Positions 52,526 through 64,000 of a stretch of 64,000 bases of DNA are shown one piece after another. Made by a program: the position numbers and the translations under genes. Source of the stretch: Cucumis sativus (Eukaryota; Streptophyta; Magnoliopsida; Cucurbitales; Cucurbitaceae). The DNA is taken from positions 23,694,607-23,758,606 of the forward strand of contig NC_026656.2 of NCBI RefSeq assembly GCF_000004075.3, written 5' to 3'. The notes below the pieces were generated by a model that worked only from the letters and a program-made list of their open reading frames with translations, had not been told where the DNA came from and did not search any database. Positions within the stretch are counted from its first letter, which is position 1. Every line of letters starts with the position of its first letter.

Positions 52526-55169
52526 CTTACTGCTCTGAGCCTTGTTCATATCTTTGTTCCAATCAAGTCGTCGTTCATCGATCTTCTTTCGTTGACCAAG
52601 CCTTTCGTCCCTGACTAATGTCGCAAGCCGCGAACTCCCTAGACCTGATTACAACAATAAACTGTGCAAAAATACTTATCCATAATTAATACAATAAATT
52701 GTGCAAAAAAATTTAAAAAATGGAAATCATATATTAACCAATTAATACATATAACAAAAGTAAATCTCAACACTGATATACAAAGCAAAACCAAAATAAA
52801 ATCAACGTAAAAAATAAAATAAAATAATTTGAAATCAGATTCTAGCTCTAAACTCAAGAAGTAGAAAGCAATGAGATATGAAGTTAAATTTCTCGTATCC
52901 ACGACAATACTTTTTGAAAAAGATACAAGAAGGGTTAGTAGGATTTCAAATACATCATATTTACAACAATTATACATCAGATTTCAAATACAATAGAAAC
53001 GAAAAGAATTCGTGGATGTCTAATTGCAATACATTCACTTGGAAACAAAAAGAATAAATAAATAAAAGAAGCAAAACAAGGATTAAAACCTAAAAATATG
53101 TTCAAATTGTTGAAACTACAAAAAATCAAGCTCCTAAAACCACAAGGATGAGATTAAAATCAATAATAATGAAGGACAAAAAATAAGAATCATAAATCAA
53201 AAACTTCATGAGTTTTGGAAGATTTCCAACTATTCACAAATGAATATGTCCTCACCAAACCTTGAAAACCAATTGAAACCTACTAAATGATGAAGAACGA
53301 ATTACGGAAAACGTAAGAGAAAACATAATTAGGACTTTAAAAAATTGGGAGAAGATATACCTTCAACTGTAGTTTGGGAGTACTAACAAATTTAAGATGA
53401 AAAATATTTTAAAGAGTGATAGTCTGTCATATTTGCAAAATTCTAAAAGTGTGTATCAGTTTTGTTATGTTTTATGCCCATCATTTTTTAATTTGTTTTA
53501 CTTCTTATATTTTTTGAAATCTAATAGCCCACAAATGCGTTCCCTCTAAAAGTATAGATTAATTTTCTAATTTTTATACTTTATAAAAACTAAATACGAG
53601 AAAATAACTCGAACTAAATCACATCAATCAATTTATAAGTATATATATATATATATAAAGAAAACAACTTCGAAAATGATTGATAAACATGTTATTCATT
53701 TAAAACTAAAATTAATTAATTTTAAAAATAAAAATTATTGTAAATGACAATTACTAAAACTATTAAAAAATATAACAAAAAAATTAGATTATATCAATAA
53801 TAGATACTAATAAATTTCAATAGACTTTTAACTGTGTGTCTATCAGTCTTTATCACTAATAGAACCTGAATATTGACAAGGACTCAAACTTTACAAAATG
53901 TTTTATTTTCCTACTTTTGTTAATCTCTTTAAAAATGTTAATTTAATCACTCTTGGAGTAACTATACAGTTTACAATAATATTACAAAAATATATATATT
54001 TAGTAGTTGAAACTTTCCTTATACCCTTTTAAATTTACATTATTTACGCGGATAAATAGATATTAATTTTACCATATATAATAGGAATATTTTAAAATAT
54101 AAAAAATAAATCAAAATATTTACCAAATATAATAAACATTAAAACCTATTATCGATAGACTAGACTTCTTATAGTACGAAAGTTTACTATTAAGCTTTGC
54201 TTAATTTAATATCATTGTATGACTGTGCGTTATTAATTATTTGGTCATTTTATAGGTTTCGAGCAAACTAAGAAGACAAATTTGGCTTCTACTTTGCAGT
54301 CAGCTCACTGCAAGGTATTAGCCTATTACTACTCGCAAAATGCTCGCTCATGGCACCATAATGCTACCCCAAGAGCGTCGTGGTGCTTTGAAGTTGTCCC
54401 ACATGTAATGTATTGTCAGAGCCACGATGTTGTCCCTAGCACTGCGACACCATCACAATTTTACAAATTAAATTTCCAACCCCAGGTATTTTCATCTCCA
54501 ATTCCAACTGTCTAAAACACGTTTATTTCTCTATTTTTCTCGACCTCATTTCAGTTTCGTTTATGCACTCAAACATCTTCCCATTGCTCGGTATGTTGAA
54601 AATGAGCTAAGGTACTCTACTTTGCTTGGGTTATTTAGGATTTTTCATATTTAAAGGTATTAAATTATAATTTTTGAATTACGACTTGATAACTAATTCA
54701 ATTATGTTTTATATGAATTTATATCTTGTTTTCAAATGCACGGGGAATACTTGATTACCACTTTGTTGAAGCAATAAATTGTAGTTCTTTGCTATTTGAT
54801 TGAATTAGGATTGATAAATCTAATTTAGAATTGAATGTGCATGAAAATATTTAGGTAGTTGATAACTTGTAGAAATACAAGTTATTGTAACATTTTATGT
54901 AAAATAATGAGGACTAAACGCATGAGAATGGAAGAAACGAAGGAAAAGATAGGTGATTTGGCTAACCTGTAAATAATTTAGTGTAAAAGAGTCTTATCCC
55001 TGTTTTACCGCGTTTCAGTTATTAAATCACAGGATTCGTAGGCAAAAGAAGTAAAGCTCAACGATTCAACGTTAGGAAAAAATAAGCATCCAACCAAGGC
55101 GTTAAGTAAAGAAAGCTAAACATTTAGACTCACCACCAGACAAAAATTGGTTCACACAAAAGTTGAAAA
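52526..55169. other. AT-rich spacer with remnant LTR material
   Basis: 52,523-52,640 continues the split Gypsy LTR. 52,650-54,250 is AT-rich and unannotatable, including an (AT)n at 53,640-53,657. 54,280-54,480 is less AT-rich but shows no domain. Confidence 0.45.
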
Positions 55170-56790
55170 AGAACAAGAGGACAGTCTGCGAAGCGTCGCT
55201 CCAGCTTTTCAGAGCATTAAATGGTGCGTGATCTCTTGTCAACATCAACTTTTGTCTATAAATAGTCTCTCACTTCATAACTTTGTGTGCATATTTGATG
55301 ACCGAAAGACCTAAAGTTATTATTTTCAATATATTACATTTTATATTTCATTTACCATACTCTTGTTTCTTCGCTCCTCTGTTATGTTTAATTAGCTTGT
55401 GTTGATAAAATGTACTATTGAAGTCTTAAGGGTCATAATGTCTTTACTCTAAGTTTTGCTGAGTTAAGTGTGAATGTCAAAGAACATTGTATATTCGAAA
55501 GAAGAATAATGAGCTTGATCATGATCATCTGACAAATCAAAACACACATTTAACTAAGCATTTTGCAAGAAGAGTGCAACAATATACTTTTATTTCTAAG
55601 TTCATCATTTACATACATTGCATAAATGACAATGTGTGTGGCGAAAGCACCGAGAGATTGTCCATCTTAATCAAAGAAAAACAATTTATACTACATATAA
55701 CATGATTAGACATAAATCATAAGTTAACTCTAAGTATTTGAATCCCAAAAGGACAACAAGTATGGTAGAGCATTGAGAAGCATCTTGCCTTAATTTCGAG
55801 TTGAAGTATGTTTTATGTCGTCTAGAACCTTTAAGTGCATTCTATCACATTTAGATAGTTAAACCATTTCTTCATTGCCATGTCTATAATAAGTTTATTA
55901 TTCATCTCTTTTCATCTAGTCATGCCATCTTGGATTGCCAGAAGCACCACATGTATATAATAGAGTAGAGAATAGATAATATACTATTCATATATACAAC
56001 ACTGTGTAGCTTATACCACATAGTTTTAGTAGCATGATAAGATAAAATAGAAACTTAAGCTCTCTATGTTCAACCCTGGACTTACTAGGAAACCTCTCTT
56101 CTCTTGCACTTAGACAAAAATGAGAGAAAAACTTGCACAAGAATGTCTACCGTTTGCGATTTAGCAACACATGGATATGATTGCACATTTTAAAGTCATA
56201 CTCTTATCTAGTCGCCACGTATCCACTTCATTAGAGCTCTTAACGCCACATCTATGGGCAATCTTGCATGTATACACACAATCAAAAGATAAACGCACAT
56301 GTCACACAAAAGAAAAAGAAAACAAGCATTAGGTGCTTAAATTATTCTACCTAATAAGCCATAGAATCCTTAATGTAGTTGATATTAATTTGGATTTTGT
56401 ATGCTTTTCATCGGTTGGATTGATATCAATTAGTTACTTGAGACAGATTGACTGGCTTTTGCAATTGATTTAGTTAAATGAAAGCAACCTAGAAATTTAG
56501 TAATGATAAACCCATGATTAAATAAAGTGAACAAGGAGTTTTGTTTAACCCAAGTTCTATTTTTTGAGAGTGATTTTAGTTAATTAAATTTACTATTTTT
56601 TTGTTATTTTCTTTTATTTGTAACCAAAACCATCAAACTCCCGTATTATCTCGGGTTGAAAGCAATTTGTTTATGAAATTTACATTCTTTCTATGTTCGA
56701 ACCTCCACTAAGGCTAGTTCCAAATATTTGATTCTAATTTGGGCAACAAAATTCAAATTGGCGTCATTATCAATGAGCACCTTGATTTCT
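55170..56790 (+). mobile_element. Gypsy 5' LTR relic with decayed primer-binding site, copy 2
   Basis: Runs parallel to 7.4-8.8 kb: a promoter-like gtctataaatagtctc near 55,253, then aacaagtatgg, ctaggaaacctctcttctc and taacgccacatctatggg. Near 56,758 attggcgtcattatcaatga resembles a mutated TGGCGCCGTTGCCGGGGA-type primer-binding site. No gag-pol frame follows. Confidence 0.5.
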
Positions 56791-59332
56791 CTTGTCAAAG
56801 AGTTTTCCCCCTTTATTGTTCTTTATTTTGTCTTCCTTTGTATGAACTGATTTTCCTAGAATCAAACTCGTTGTTGAATTTTGTGGAGCATGTTCCGAAG
56901 GAGAGGTGAAGAAGAGAAACTTGACCAACAATACGATGTGTTTCTCTTTTTCAATTGTTTGGGTCGGTTATCTCCTCGTCGATGAAGTAAGGCATCAATT
57001 ATCACTTCCAGAGGGTGTGCAAGTTGATCCATTGTGAATTAGAGATATTGTCCATCTTGCAGGTGATATCCATCATGTTCTCTTCGACCACCATCAAATG
57101 GGCAGTTGAGGTTCGAGGAGATGGAATTTCGTGATCTTTGGTGTGGGTATCAATGTCCTTCCCCATGCATGAGTTGGTGATATTTTTTATTGTTATGAGT
57201 CTCTTCGTCGAGGTACCAACTTTGATGTTACTAATCTTGAAGATAAATCTAGAAAGAATGCCTCTAATTCTTTTCAAAAAAAATGAAACACACACACACA
57301 CACACAAAACTGAATTTTGAAGGAGAAAAATATATAGGCTCAACTCGTTGGAAGACTTGCAACGTTTAATTCCAATTATACACACAAAATTACTAAAACA
57401 TCTTAATTCCAATTACATCCATGGAAAAAAAACAATTTCAAAAATAACAAATTTTACAAAATATCCTATATCAAATTCTATCAATGACTATACTATAGTG
57501 ATAGAAGATTATCATTGATAGAATCTAAAATTTTGCTACAACTTGTAAATATTTTAATTTATTTTACTATTCTTAAAAATGCCTCATTAAAATAAATAGA
57601 GTGATAAAAAGATGATATAACAAAAATGTATTTAATTTGTGAGAGTCTAATTTAAATAATTCTATGGTTTTAGTTGAACTTGGTGTCTTAAGCTAAACGT
57701 CAAGGCTAATAACAGAAGTAACAACATGAGTAACTGAAAGCAAAAATAATAATATAATACACAAGAGAATTGATGATCGAGTTGGATATGCAACTACATT
57801 GAAAGGGTCTCAGACCCATACAAACAAACCAATCCAAGTTTGACATATACAACTAATTTATTGAATTGTTGAGCTCTAAAACCATCTCATGAATACCAAA
57901 CTCTTCGTGAATGAGATATCATAATGCAACATCTTCAAGCATTCCCTTGACCCTTTACAATCCGTTGGCTTCTACTTTCTCAACAACTTTTCATGATAGT
58001 AACAAAGCATCACATATATAATAAACTCACCAAGATGAGAGATACAACTCCCAAGTTTCAATTAGCAAAACCAGAAGACCTATAGCCCAATTCCGTCAAA
58101 AAGCTTACAACAACCTTGCACACAAACACCCACAACAAGCCCCAAAACTATCTTGAGAAACTCCAGTCGAACAACCTACAACTACAAATCTTCCGATTAG
58201 TTAGGATAAATAAAAAACCTAACTAATGAATTAAATAAATAAATAAAAGAAATGAGGGCACATTTTCAGAAAGATTAAACCAATTAGAAAAGCAAGAGAA
58301 TTTATTAATTGAGTTTTATGCATTTATGCAACATCAATTTTAATTCAATGAAAAAATAAATCAAAATGGAGCAACCATATATTATGACTGCCAATTTAGT
58401 TCTTTTTTTTTTATTTGTCTTTGTATACAGAGCTTTTTTTTAATCATATTTTGACTATAGAAGTTTGTTTTACGGAGACCTTCTCTAAACTATTCGAATG
58501 ATTTTTTTTTTTTTTATTTGGTAATGAATTTAGTCTAATGTTAAATTTGTTACTTCATATTTGAATTATATTATTATTGTTGTGAAAATTTAAAAAATTA
58601 ATGAAAACATTCGATTCATACAACGATTAAAGCAGATCAAACTACAAAATATGGGAAACAATATTTTACTAATGAAATAAAAAGATTCAAGTAACTAAAA
58701 TTAATGAAGTATTATTACTAATTTTAGTACATGCAACAATGGTTTGGATGAGATATCCATCTTCTATCAAACAAACTAAAACAAATTAGATGAAATAAAA
58801 ATATTGTTTAAATTAAATAGAAAATTCTTACATTTAATATTTCACTCATAATTTAAATTAGTTCTATTTTAAAAAATAGAGATTAACAAAGAGCTAATGA
58901 ACCAAATTAATTACGGCCTATCTACAATGAGCTTCATTAGGTCACAATTAACTATTATTATATGATACAAATAGACACCGATAAAAGTCTGTTTGTGGTT
59001 GTCATTTATAAGTGTTTATATTTTATTAACGTCTGTTATCAATAAAATTTAAATTTTTTGTTATAATTTGTAAATATATTCTGACAGTTCTTCATTAACA
59101 ATCATTTTCCAAACATAAAACTAATTAATTGATCATATCAAACTAAAATTACAATGTCTAATGAAGATATGGTGAAATAAGGGTAGGGCAGATGTGAGAG
59201 GGACAATAATGTCATTTTTAAAAAAGAAGTTTAAAAGAACCTTTAATCATTCTCATGTTTTTTTACCCCTTCTCTCTTCTTTTAAGAAAGCAAGCAATTC
59301 AAGTGAGCCAACACTTTCTTCTCTAATCAATA
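56791..59332. other. Spacer before the second receptor kinase
   Basis: AT-rich. Holds a (CA)n run at 57,288-57,306 and a retroelement-like non-coding stretch near 57,700-58,200 that I could not classify. The last 120 bp (from about 59,210) resembles the upstream of the first kinase gene (ctttaatcattctcatg, ttcttctctaatcaataatg), so promoter DNA was duplicated with the gene. Confidence 0.5.
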
Positions 59333-59982
59333 ATGCCAATAATACTTTTCCTCTCCCACCTCATTCCTCTTCTACTTCTTCAATTATTTTCCTCTTCAGC
59401 TTACACCCCGCCTGATAAGTATTTCCTCAACTGTGGATCGAAATACGACACCGAACTCATAAACAACAGACGCTTCATCGGCGATAACAAGGCCAGTGGT
59501 TGGTGGATCTACCCCGGAAAAAGCAAAGCAGTTAAGAACCACACCATCCCAAAGTCCGCAAATGAAATAATATACCAAACAGCAAGAATTTACGTGAAGC
59601 CAACATGGTATGTGTTTGGGAATATCAATCCAAATGGAACGTATATGGTTCGTCTCCATTTTTTCCCAACTTTACCTGAAATCATGTCTCAAGCTAAGTT
59701 TAATGTGTCAGTTAGTTGCGGGTTTCAATTGTTATCAAATTTCTCAGTTGGAAATGATTTGAAGACAGAAGTTGTTAAGGAGTATACTTTTGGGATTGAA
59801 GAAGGGGCTTTCGGGATCAAATTTTCTCCTATGCAATCGTCTTTGGCTTTTGTGAATGCCATTGAACTATTTCTTGTTCCTGATGACATCAAACCAAAGT
59901 CGGCTTTCCCAATTTCTCCGGAAGTACGAATGAATGGGAGTGAGTACCGGTTGGATTCCCAAGCATTCCAATCTGTTTACAG
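59333..59982 (+). CDS. CrRLK1L-type receptor kinase paralogue, first exon only
   Basis: Exon 1 encodes 216 residues plus two bases and ends in a donor (TTTACAG|GTGATG) at the same phase and position as exon 1 of the gene at 39939. A signal peptide (MPIILFLSHLIPLLLLQL) precedes the malectin-like start YFLNCGSKYDTELINNRRF. Alignment with the first copy is colinear with about three-quarters identity, and the frame has no break. The transmembrane and kinase exons are not within the remaining 4 kb, which holds a pararetrovirus relic. Either intron 1 is enlarged and the rest lies beyond 64,000, or only this exon survives. I cannot tell which from the window. Confidence 0.82.
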
Positions 59983-60990
59983 GTGATGAATCCCACTTAA
60001 ATCTCTTCACATCTTATGGTAATTTTCAACTCTGACGCTTAACTTTTATTTTACTTTCAAACCTCTTTTTCCTTTTTCAACTTTACTTATGATTAACGAT
60101 TGAAATATGACCTTGGATTAGGAAATATATTAGAGTAGATTGAAGAAATATCTAGAAAGTTTGACAAATAAATGTTAATTGTTGAGAATGTTCTCTAGTG
60201 AGGCATTTGTAACCATTAGATCAAGAATATGTTGGCAAAATTATCCTAACCATACATTTAGGGGTGCAAGAATAACAAATAGAAGGATACCCTACAGCAC
60301 ATATTTATGAAACAAAAAAAATTAAAAGTGCTCAACAACACAAGTAATGACTTTCCTCAATTTTAATACCACAAGCGAACAAAATGTATTCATGACTCGT
60401 CACACCCTCGAGAATGTCACAAGGAAAACACTGACAATAAAAATAACAAGTAAAATTAAATAGACACGTAGCTTGGTAACCCAATTTTGGGATATACAAC
60501 CTACATCTAAGGGACAAAGTGTTCAGGAAAGATAATCCACTAAATCAAAAGTTAAGCAAATCACAACTTAATACTTATATGCAATAACCTGCTATATGAT
60601 TTTCGTAGAGCTTAGCTAACTAAACATCTAGGTTCCCCTTATGTGAGACTCTATTTCAAGTATGCTTATAATGGAACACAGTCAAATTAGTGATTCCACA
60701 AAAATACTCTCATTCACTTGGTGAACCTGAAGAAACACACATTATGTTGAGTTGTAAGTGATCCCATGGGACCACTCATAAAACATGGCGAATAGTAGTC
60801 CCATTTGAACACACTTCATAGAACTCTGAAATGTGGTGATTGTGAGGGACAATGTACATGTAGGTACACACCCTAATAATTAACATTTGATGAGTATATC
60901 CAAAATCCACAAATTAATTTCTTAAACATAAGAAAAATAATTAATAAATTTACTCAATAAAATTATCAATTATACTCAATAAATTTACTC
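59983..60990. other. Intron-like spacer after the paralogue's exon 1
   Basis: Begins with sequence similar to the first-copy intron start and then diverges. 60,250-60,880 is non-coding and less AT-rich, perhaps an old LTR. Just before 60,990 tactcaataaa.tta is repeated. No gene seen. Confidence 0.45.
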
Positions 60991-61858
60991 AGAAGATAAT
61001 GAACGATATCTTCAACCAATATCAAGATTTCTCAATAGTATACATTGATGATATCTTGGTATTCTCAAACACTGTTGATCAACATTTTAAACATCTTCGG
61101 GTGTTTCTAAATGTGATTAAAACAAATTGTCGTGTGGTTTCCCAACCAAAGATCAAATTATTTCAAGTAAAGATTAGGTTTCTTGGTTATGAAATTAATC
61201 AAGGAATCATCAAACCAATTCAAAGGTCTCTGGATTTTGCAGATAAATTTCCAGATGTAATACAAGACAAAACTCAGCTACAGAGGTTTCTTGGCTGTGT
61301 TAATTACATTGGAGATTTTATCCACGATCTTCGCTCAATTTGTCTGCCATTATATGACAGACTGAGAAGGAATCCAAAGCCATGGACATACGAGCATACT
61401 CGAGCAGTCCAATCAATCAAGTCCCTGGCCAAAAGCATCCCATGCTTTTCTTTTGTAGATGAACAGGCCAAACTCATTATTGATACAGATGCTTCCGATA
61501 TTGGTTACAGAGGCATCCTCAAATAGGAACTTAACGGAAAAATCTCCATTGTTCGTTATCATTCAGGAATCTGGAATAGTGCACAAAAGAACTATTCAAC
61601 AATAAAAAAAGGAAATACTAGCAATAGTACTTTCCGTCCAGAAATTTCAAGGAGATCTGATTAACAAGGAACTCCTTGTTAGAACAAATTCAAAAGCAAG
61701 TAAATACATCTTTGAAAAAGATGTAAAGAATCTTATCTCAAAGAAAATCTTTGCAAGATGGTAGACAATTCTATCTTGCTTCAATTTCAAAATTGAGCCT
61801 ATAAAAGGCAGTGAGAATTCACTTGCAGATTACCTCTCAAGAGAACATCTCTTGAAGA
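60991..61858 (+). mobile_element. Endogenous pararetrovirus relic: RT / RNase H end of the polyprotein
   Basis: The frame from 60999 begins just before the YIDD catalytic box of reverse transcriptase. It continues into the RT thumb and the start of RNase H in a Caulimoviridae-like arrangement (RFLG.VNYIGDF, DTDASD). It is broken by a stop at 61524-61526, a one-base frameshift near 61,608 in an A-run, and a further stop near 61,760. RNase H-like sequence continues to about 61,858. Everything 5' of the YIDD region, including movement, coat and protease parts, is absent. The 5' truncation is near 60,990. It cannot make a functional product. Confidence 0.82.
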
Positions 61859-61888
61859 ACCAAAAATCAGCCTTGAAGTCTCTCTCAA

Positions 61889-63315
61889 ATGGAACCTCCT
61901 CCCGGCCGGCAACGGTCACCCAACCAGTGGCAACCGCCACTAAATAATCCAAACAAAAATCCTCAAGGACCACCTCAAACAGTAGATTCCTCTTCAGGAA
62001 CTTCTTCTCCCAGGGGAAAATCCCCGGCTCAATCATCTACACCGTCACCGATGAGTGCAGAAAACTATGCCATGGATTTACAATTTGAGCAAGTATCCAG
62101 GCGTCGTCAAGGCTCTGCTAATAGAGCATTGACAATCCAAACAGACACTTCGAGTCTTCCCCCTCATACCTTCAAGCACGTTGTTGCGACCCTCTGGGCC
62201 GACAACTCCAACAAGTGTGTCGCATCATCGGCCGCTTCCTCCTCAAGGTCTGCAATTTCGTGGAATCCATCCTCGTATTCCCAGATTGTACGACCAAAAG
62301 TCTTCCAGCCAAGACCACAAATTACTGGTTATTTCACCAAAACAATAATGGTGGATTTGACCATTGAACCAGAATTCGACGGACCTTCTGCCCTCGAAGT
62401 CTGCAAACAAATATTTCCTCATGGATTCAATTTTCTTCCAGAGGATCTAGCAAAAACTAGGACGTTTTATGAGTTCATTTTAGTTGATTCTAAATCGGCT
62501 GAAATCACTCATGTTCCTAACAAACATGATCCCTCGAAGATCATTTACTCAAAGCTGAGAATTTTTCGAGTACTCACTCCATCCTACTGAAAACAGGGAA
62601 TGTTCGTGGGAAAGAGATTTTCTCAACCCTTCAAACCGCCATCATACAATTATCGCAATTACACAAAAGCGTGGTATATCGTATTTTGGCTTCAAGCGCA
62701 TAACCATTCATGGTTTGTGACATTTTGCAAGCAAGCTTACAAAATGCACTTTCCCCAATGGTTTCAAAATTGGTGGATATATTTTGGTCTTTCTGAGGAA
62801 ATCTTCCCAATAGAGATCCAACGTTCATACCACCTGTTCCAACAAAGTATCTACTCGTCTCATCTCTCAAAGACGTTTAGGTTTGCTTTGTATTTTCAAA
62901 TTCCCTGGATCTTTTGCTGGAATTTCCAGCTCGAACCCTCAGAGAATTTCAAAGCATTGAGCAAAACGCTCAAAATCAAATGGTGGGAAAAATTTAGCTA
63001 TTCCCATCTTCAAGCAAAGAAGATAAAGGACTGATTTAAGGCCAATGTCCATCTTCAAGACATGACCAGGCAAGAGGACGAGTCCTCATCACAAAGAACT
63101 CGGTCATGACAACCCTAGCTGGAGCAAGGACTCAAGAGGAGTTAAACTCCGTTGTCAACAACGTCGTCGTAAATCTCTCAGATGGCAACGATGACGATCA
63201 AGTGGCCTCTCTAGAAGAAGCCTCTTCTTCAGACTCGGTCAATGATGTCGACAACTTCGATCCATTAGAAGGAATAGACATAAAAGACCCATTTTTGGAC
63301 ACGCAACAATACTAA
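61889..63315 (+). pseudogene. Endogenous pararetrovirus relic: downstream ORF of unknown function
   Basis: A frame starting MEPPPGRQRSPNQ at 61889 has a proline/serine-rich N-terminus and then a conserved-looking domain (ITGYFTKTIMVDL, FYEFILVDS). A TGA at 62588-62590 interrupts it; the same frame then resumes to 63034 with a tryptophan-rich block. A shifted frame at 63106-63315 holds an acidic tail (NLSDGNDDDQ). Its place directly after RNase H resembles the second, uncharacterised ORF of florendovirus-type elements. That assignment is inference from gene order and remembered family layout. Defective. Confidence 0.6.
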
Positions 63316-64000
63316 GTCCAAAATTGAGGTCCTTCTTTCAAGAGTTTTTAAATTTAGTCAAGTGTATTAATTGTAAATTAATTTGTTTAAAAATTTTCCA
63401 AATTTATTTAGATAAGATCATTGTATTCTGATACCTTCAACTTTTCCCAACAAGATATGATAGTTATCATTGAGGAAAATGTGGCGATGAAAGACGAATT
63501 CACCACGATCAAACTCTTGCCTGAAGAAACGCTCTTCAGAAGCAGAGAAAAATTCAAATACCTCCATATCGGATGCGTACAAGTTTTCAATTCTTTTAAT
63601 TAACCAAATACTCTTCAATAAATCACAATTTGTTACATTTCTTTTCTCAATAACCATATTGCAAGATATAATTATCCATTTTTCTTTTAAATAAATCTTA
63701 TTCTCTTCTCTTTTCTCGTATACCTAATCATATCAACATCTCACCCCAATCAATATTCATGTTTCTCCAAATAATTAATTATCAAATACAATAATTAATT
63801 TTATACAAATAAAATTATCTTTACTCTTTTCCATAATAATTATATATATATATTTATAATTAAGCATAATCGTACAAACCCACCCAAATCCACTAATTAA
63901 TTAAATATTAATCAATATTCCAATTTCAACGAAATCAAATAAGTCTGATTGAAACGTTTGAAAATAATACCCAATAAACTCAAACATAATTAAGAAAATT
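63316..64000. other. AT-rich right edge
   Basis: Possible continuation of pararetrovirus non-coding sequence, then AT-rich DNA. The small frames at 63.4-63.6 kb overlap on both strands and have no support. Confidence 0.45.

Noticed and set aside
57002..57412. 136-codon minus-strand open frame
   Set aside because: It crosses a CA microsatellite, giving a CVCVCV run, and has no domain or conserved block. Chance frame.

Overview
The window is plant nuclear DNA: AT-rich, intron-containing genes with GT-AG junctions, P450 and CrRLK1L receptor-kinase families, and dense relics of Copia, Gypsy, LINE, CACTA, Helitron and pararetrovirus elements. The repeat families and the CYP81-type P450s suggest a eudicot, most likely a cucurbit (Cucumis-like). 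That assignment is inference, because no database was searched.

Layout. 38-4774 (minus): the first ten exons of a TTC27-like TPR protein gene that runs off the left edge. 4.8-14.2 kb: repeat-rich spacer with a foldback duplication, Gypsy relics split by an LTR-like block, and a textbook non-autonomous Helitron. 14.2-25.1 kb: two closely related two-exon CYP81-like P450 genes separated by a rearranged Copia relic and hairpin repeats. 25.1-30.4 kb: CACTA-type termini, a dispersed GATCGTTTA-rich repeat and a piece of plastid psbC. 30.5-33.0 kb: a third, more diverged CYP81-like gene. 33.6-35.2 kb (minus): a small three-exon MEE59-like gene recovered by splicing. 35.2-39.9 kb: LTR and LINE relics, and a 93-bp inverted copy of the 3' end of the third P450 gene. 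39.9-43.2 kb: a complete three-exon malectin-like receptor kinase gene. 43.2-59.3 kb: spacer containing a 4,974-bp CACTA-like element with a 3-bp target duplication, inserted in a Gypsy LTR relic, plus another Gypsy 5' LTR with a decayed primer-binding site. 59.3-64 kb: first exon of a paralogous receptor kinase, followed by a broken, 5'-truncated endogenous pararetrovirus that appears to lie in its first intron.

Functionally there are two local gene groups. Three CYP81-type monooxygenases share orientation and intron position, as expected for specialised-metabolism genes made by tandem duplication. Two CrRLK1L-type receptor kinase loci also share orientation and homologous upstream DNA. The two housekeeping-type genes (TTC27-like, MEE59-like) are on the opposite strand. 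I found no new molecular system. The most unusual observations are the identical CYP81 3'-end copy in inverted orientation, the nested CACTA element, the Helitron with complete termini, the plastid insertion and the pararetrovirus in the kinase locus.
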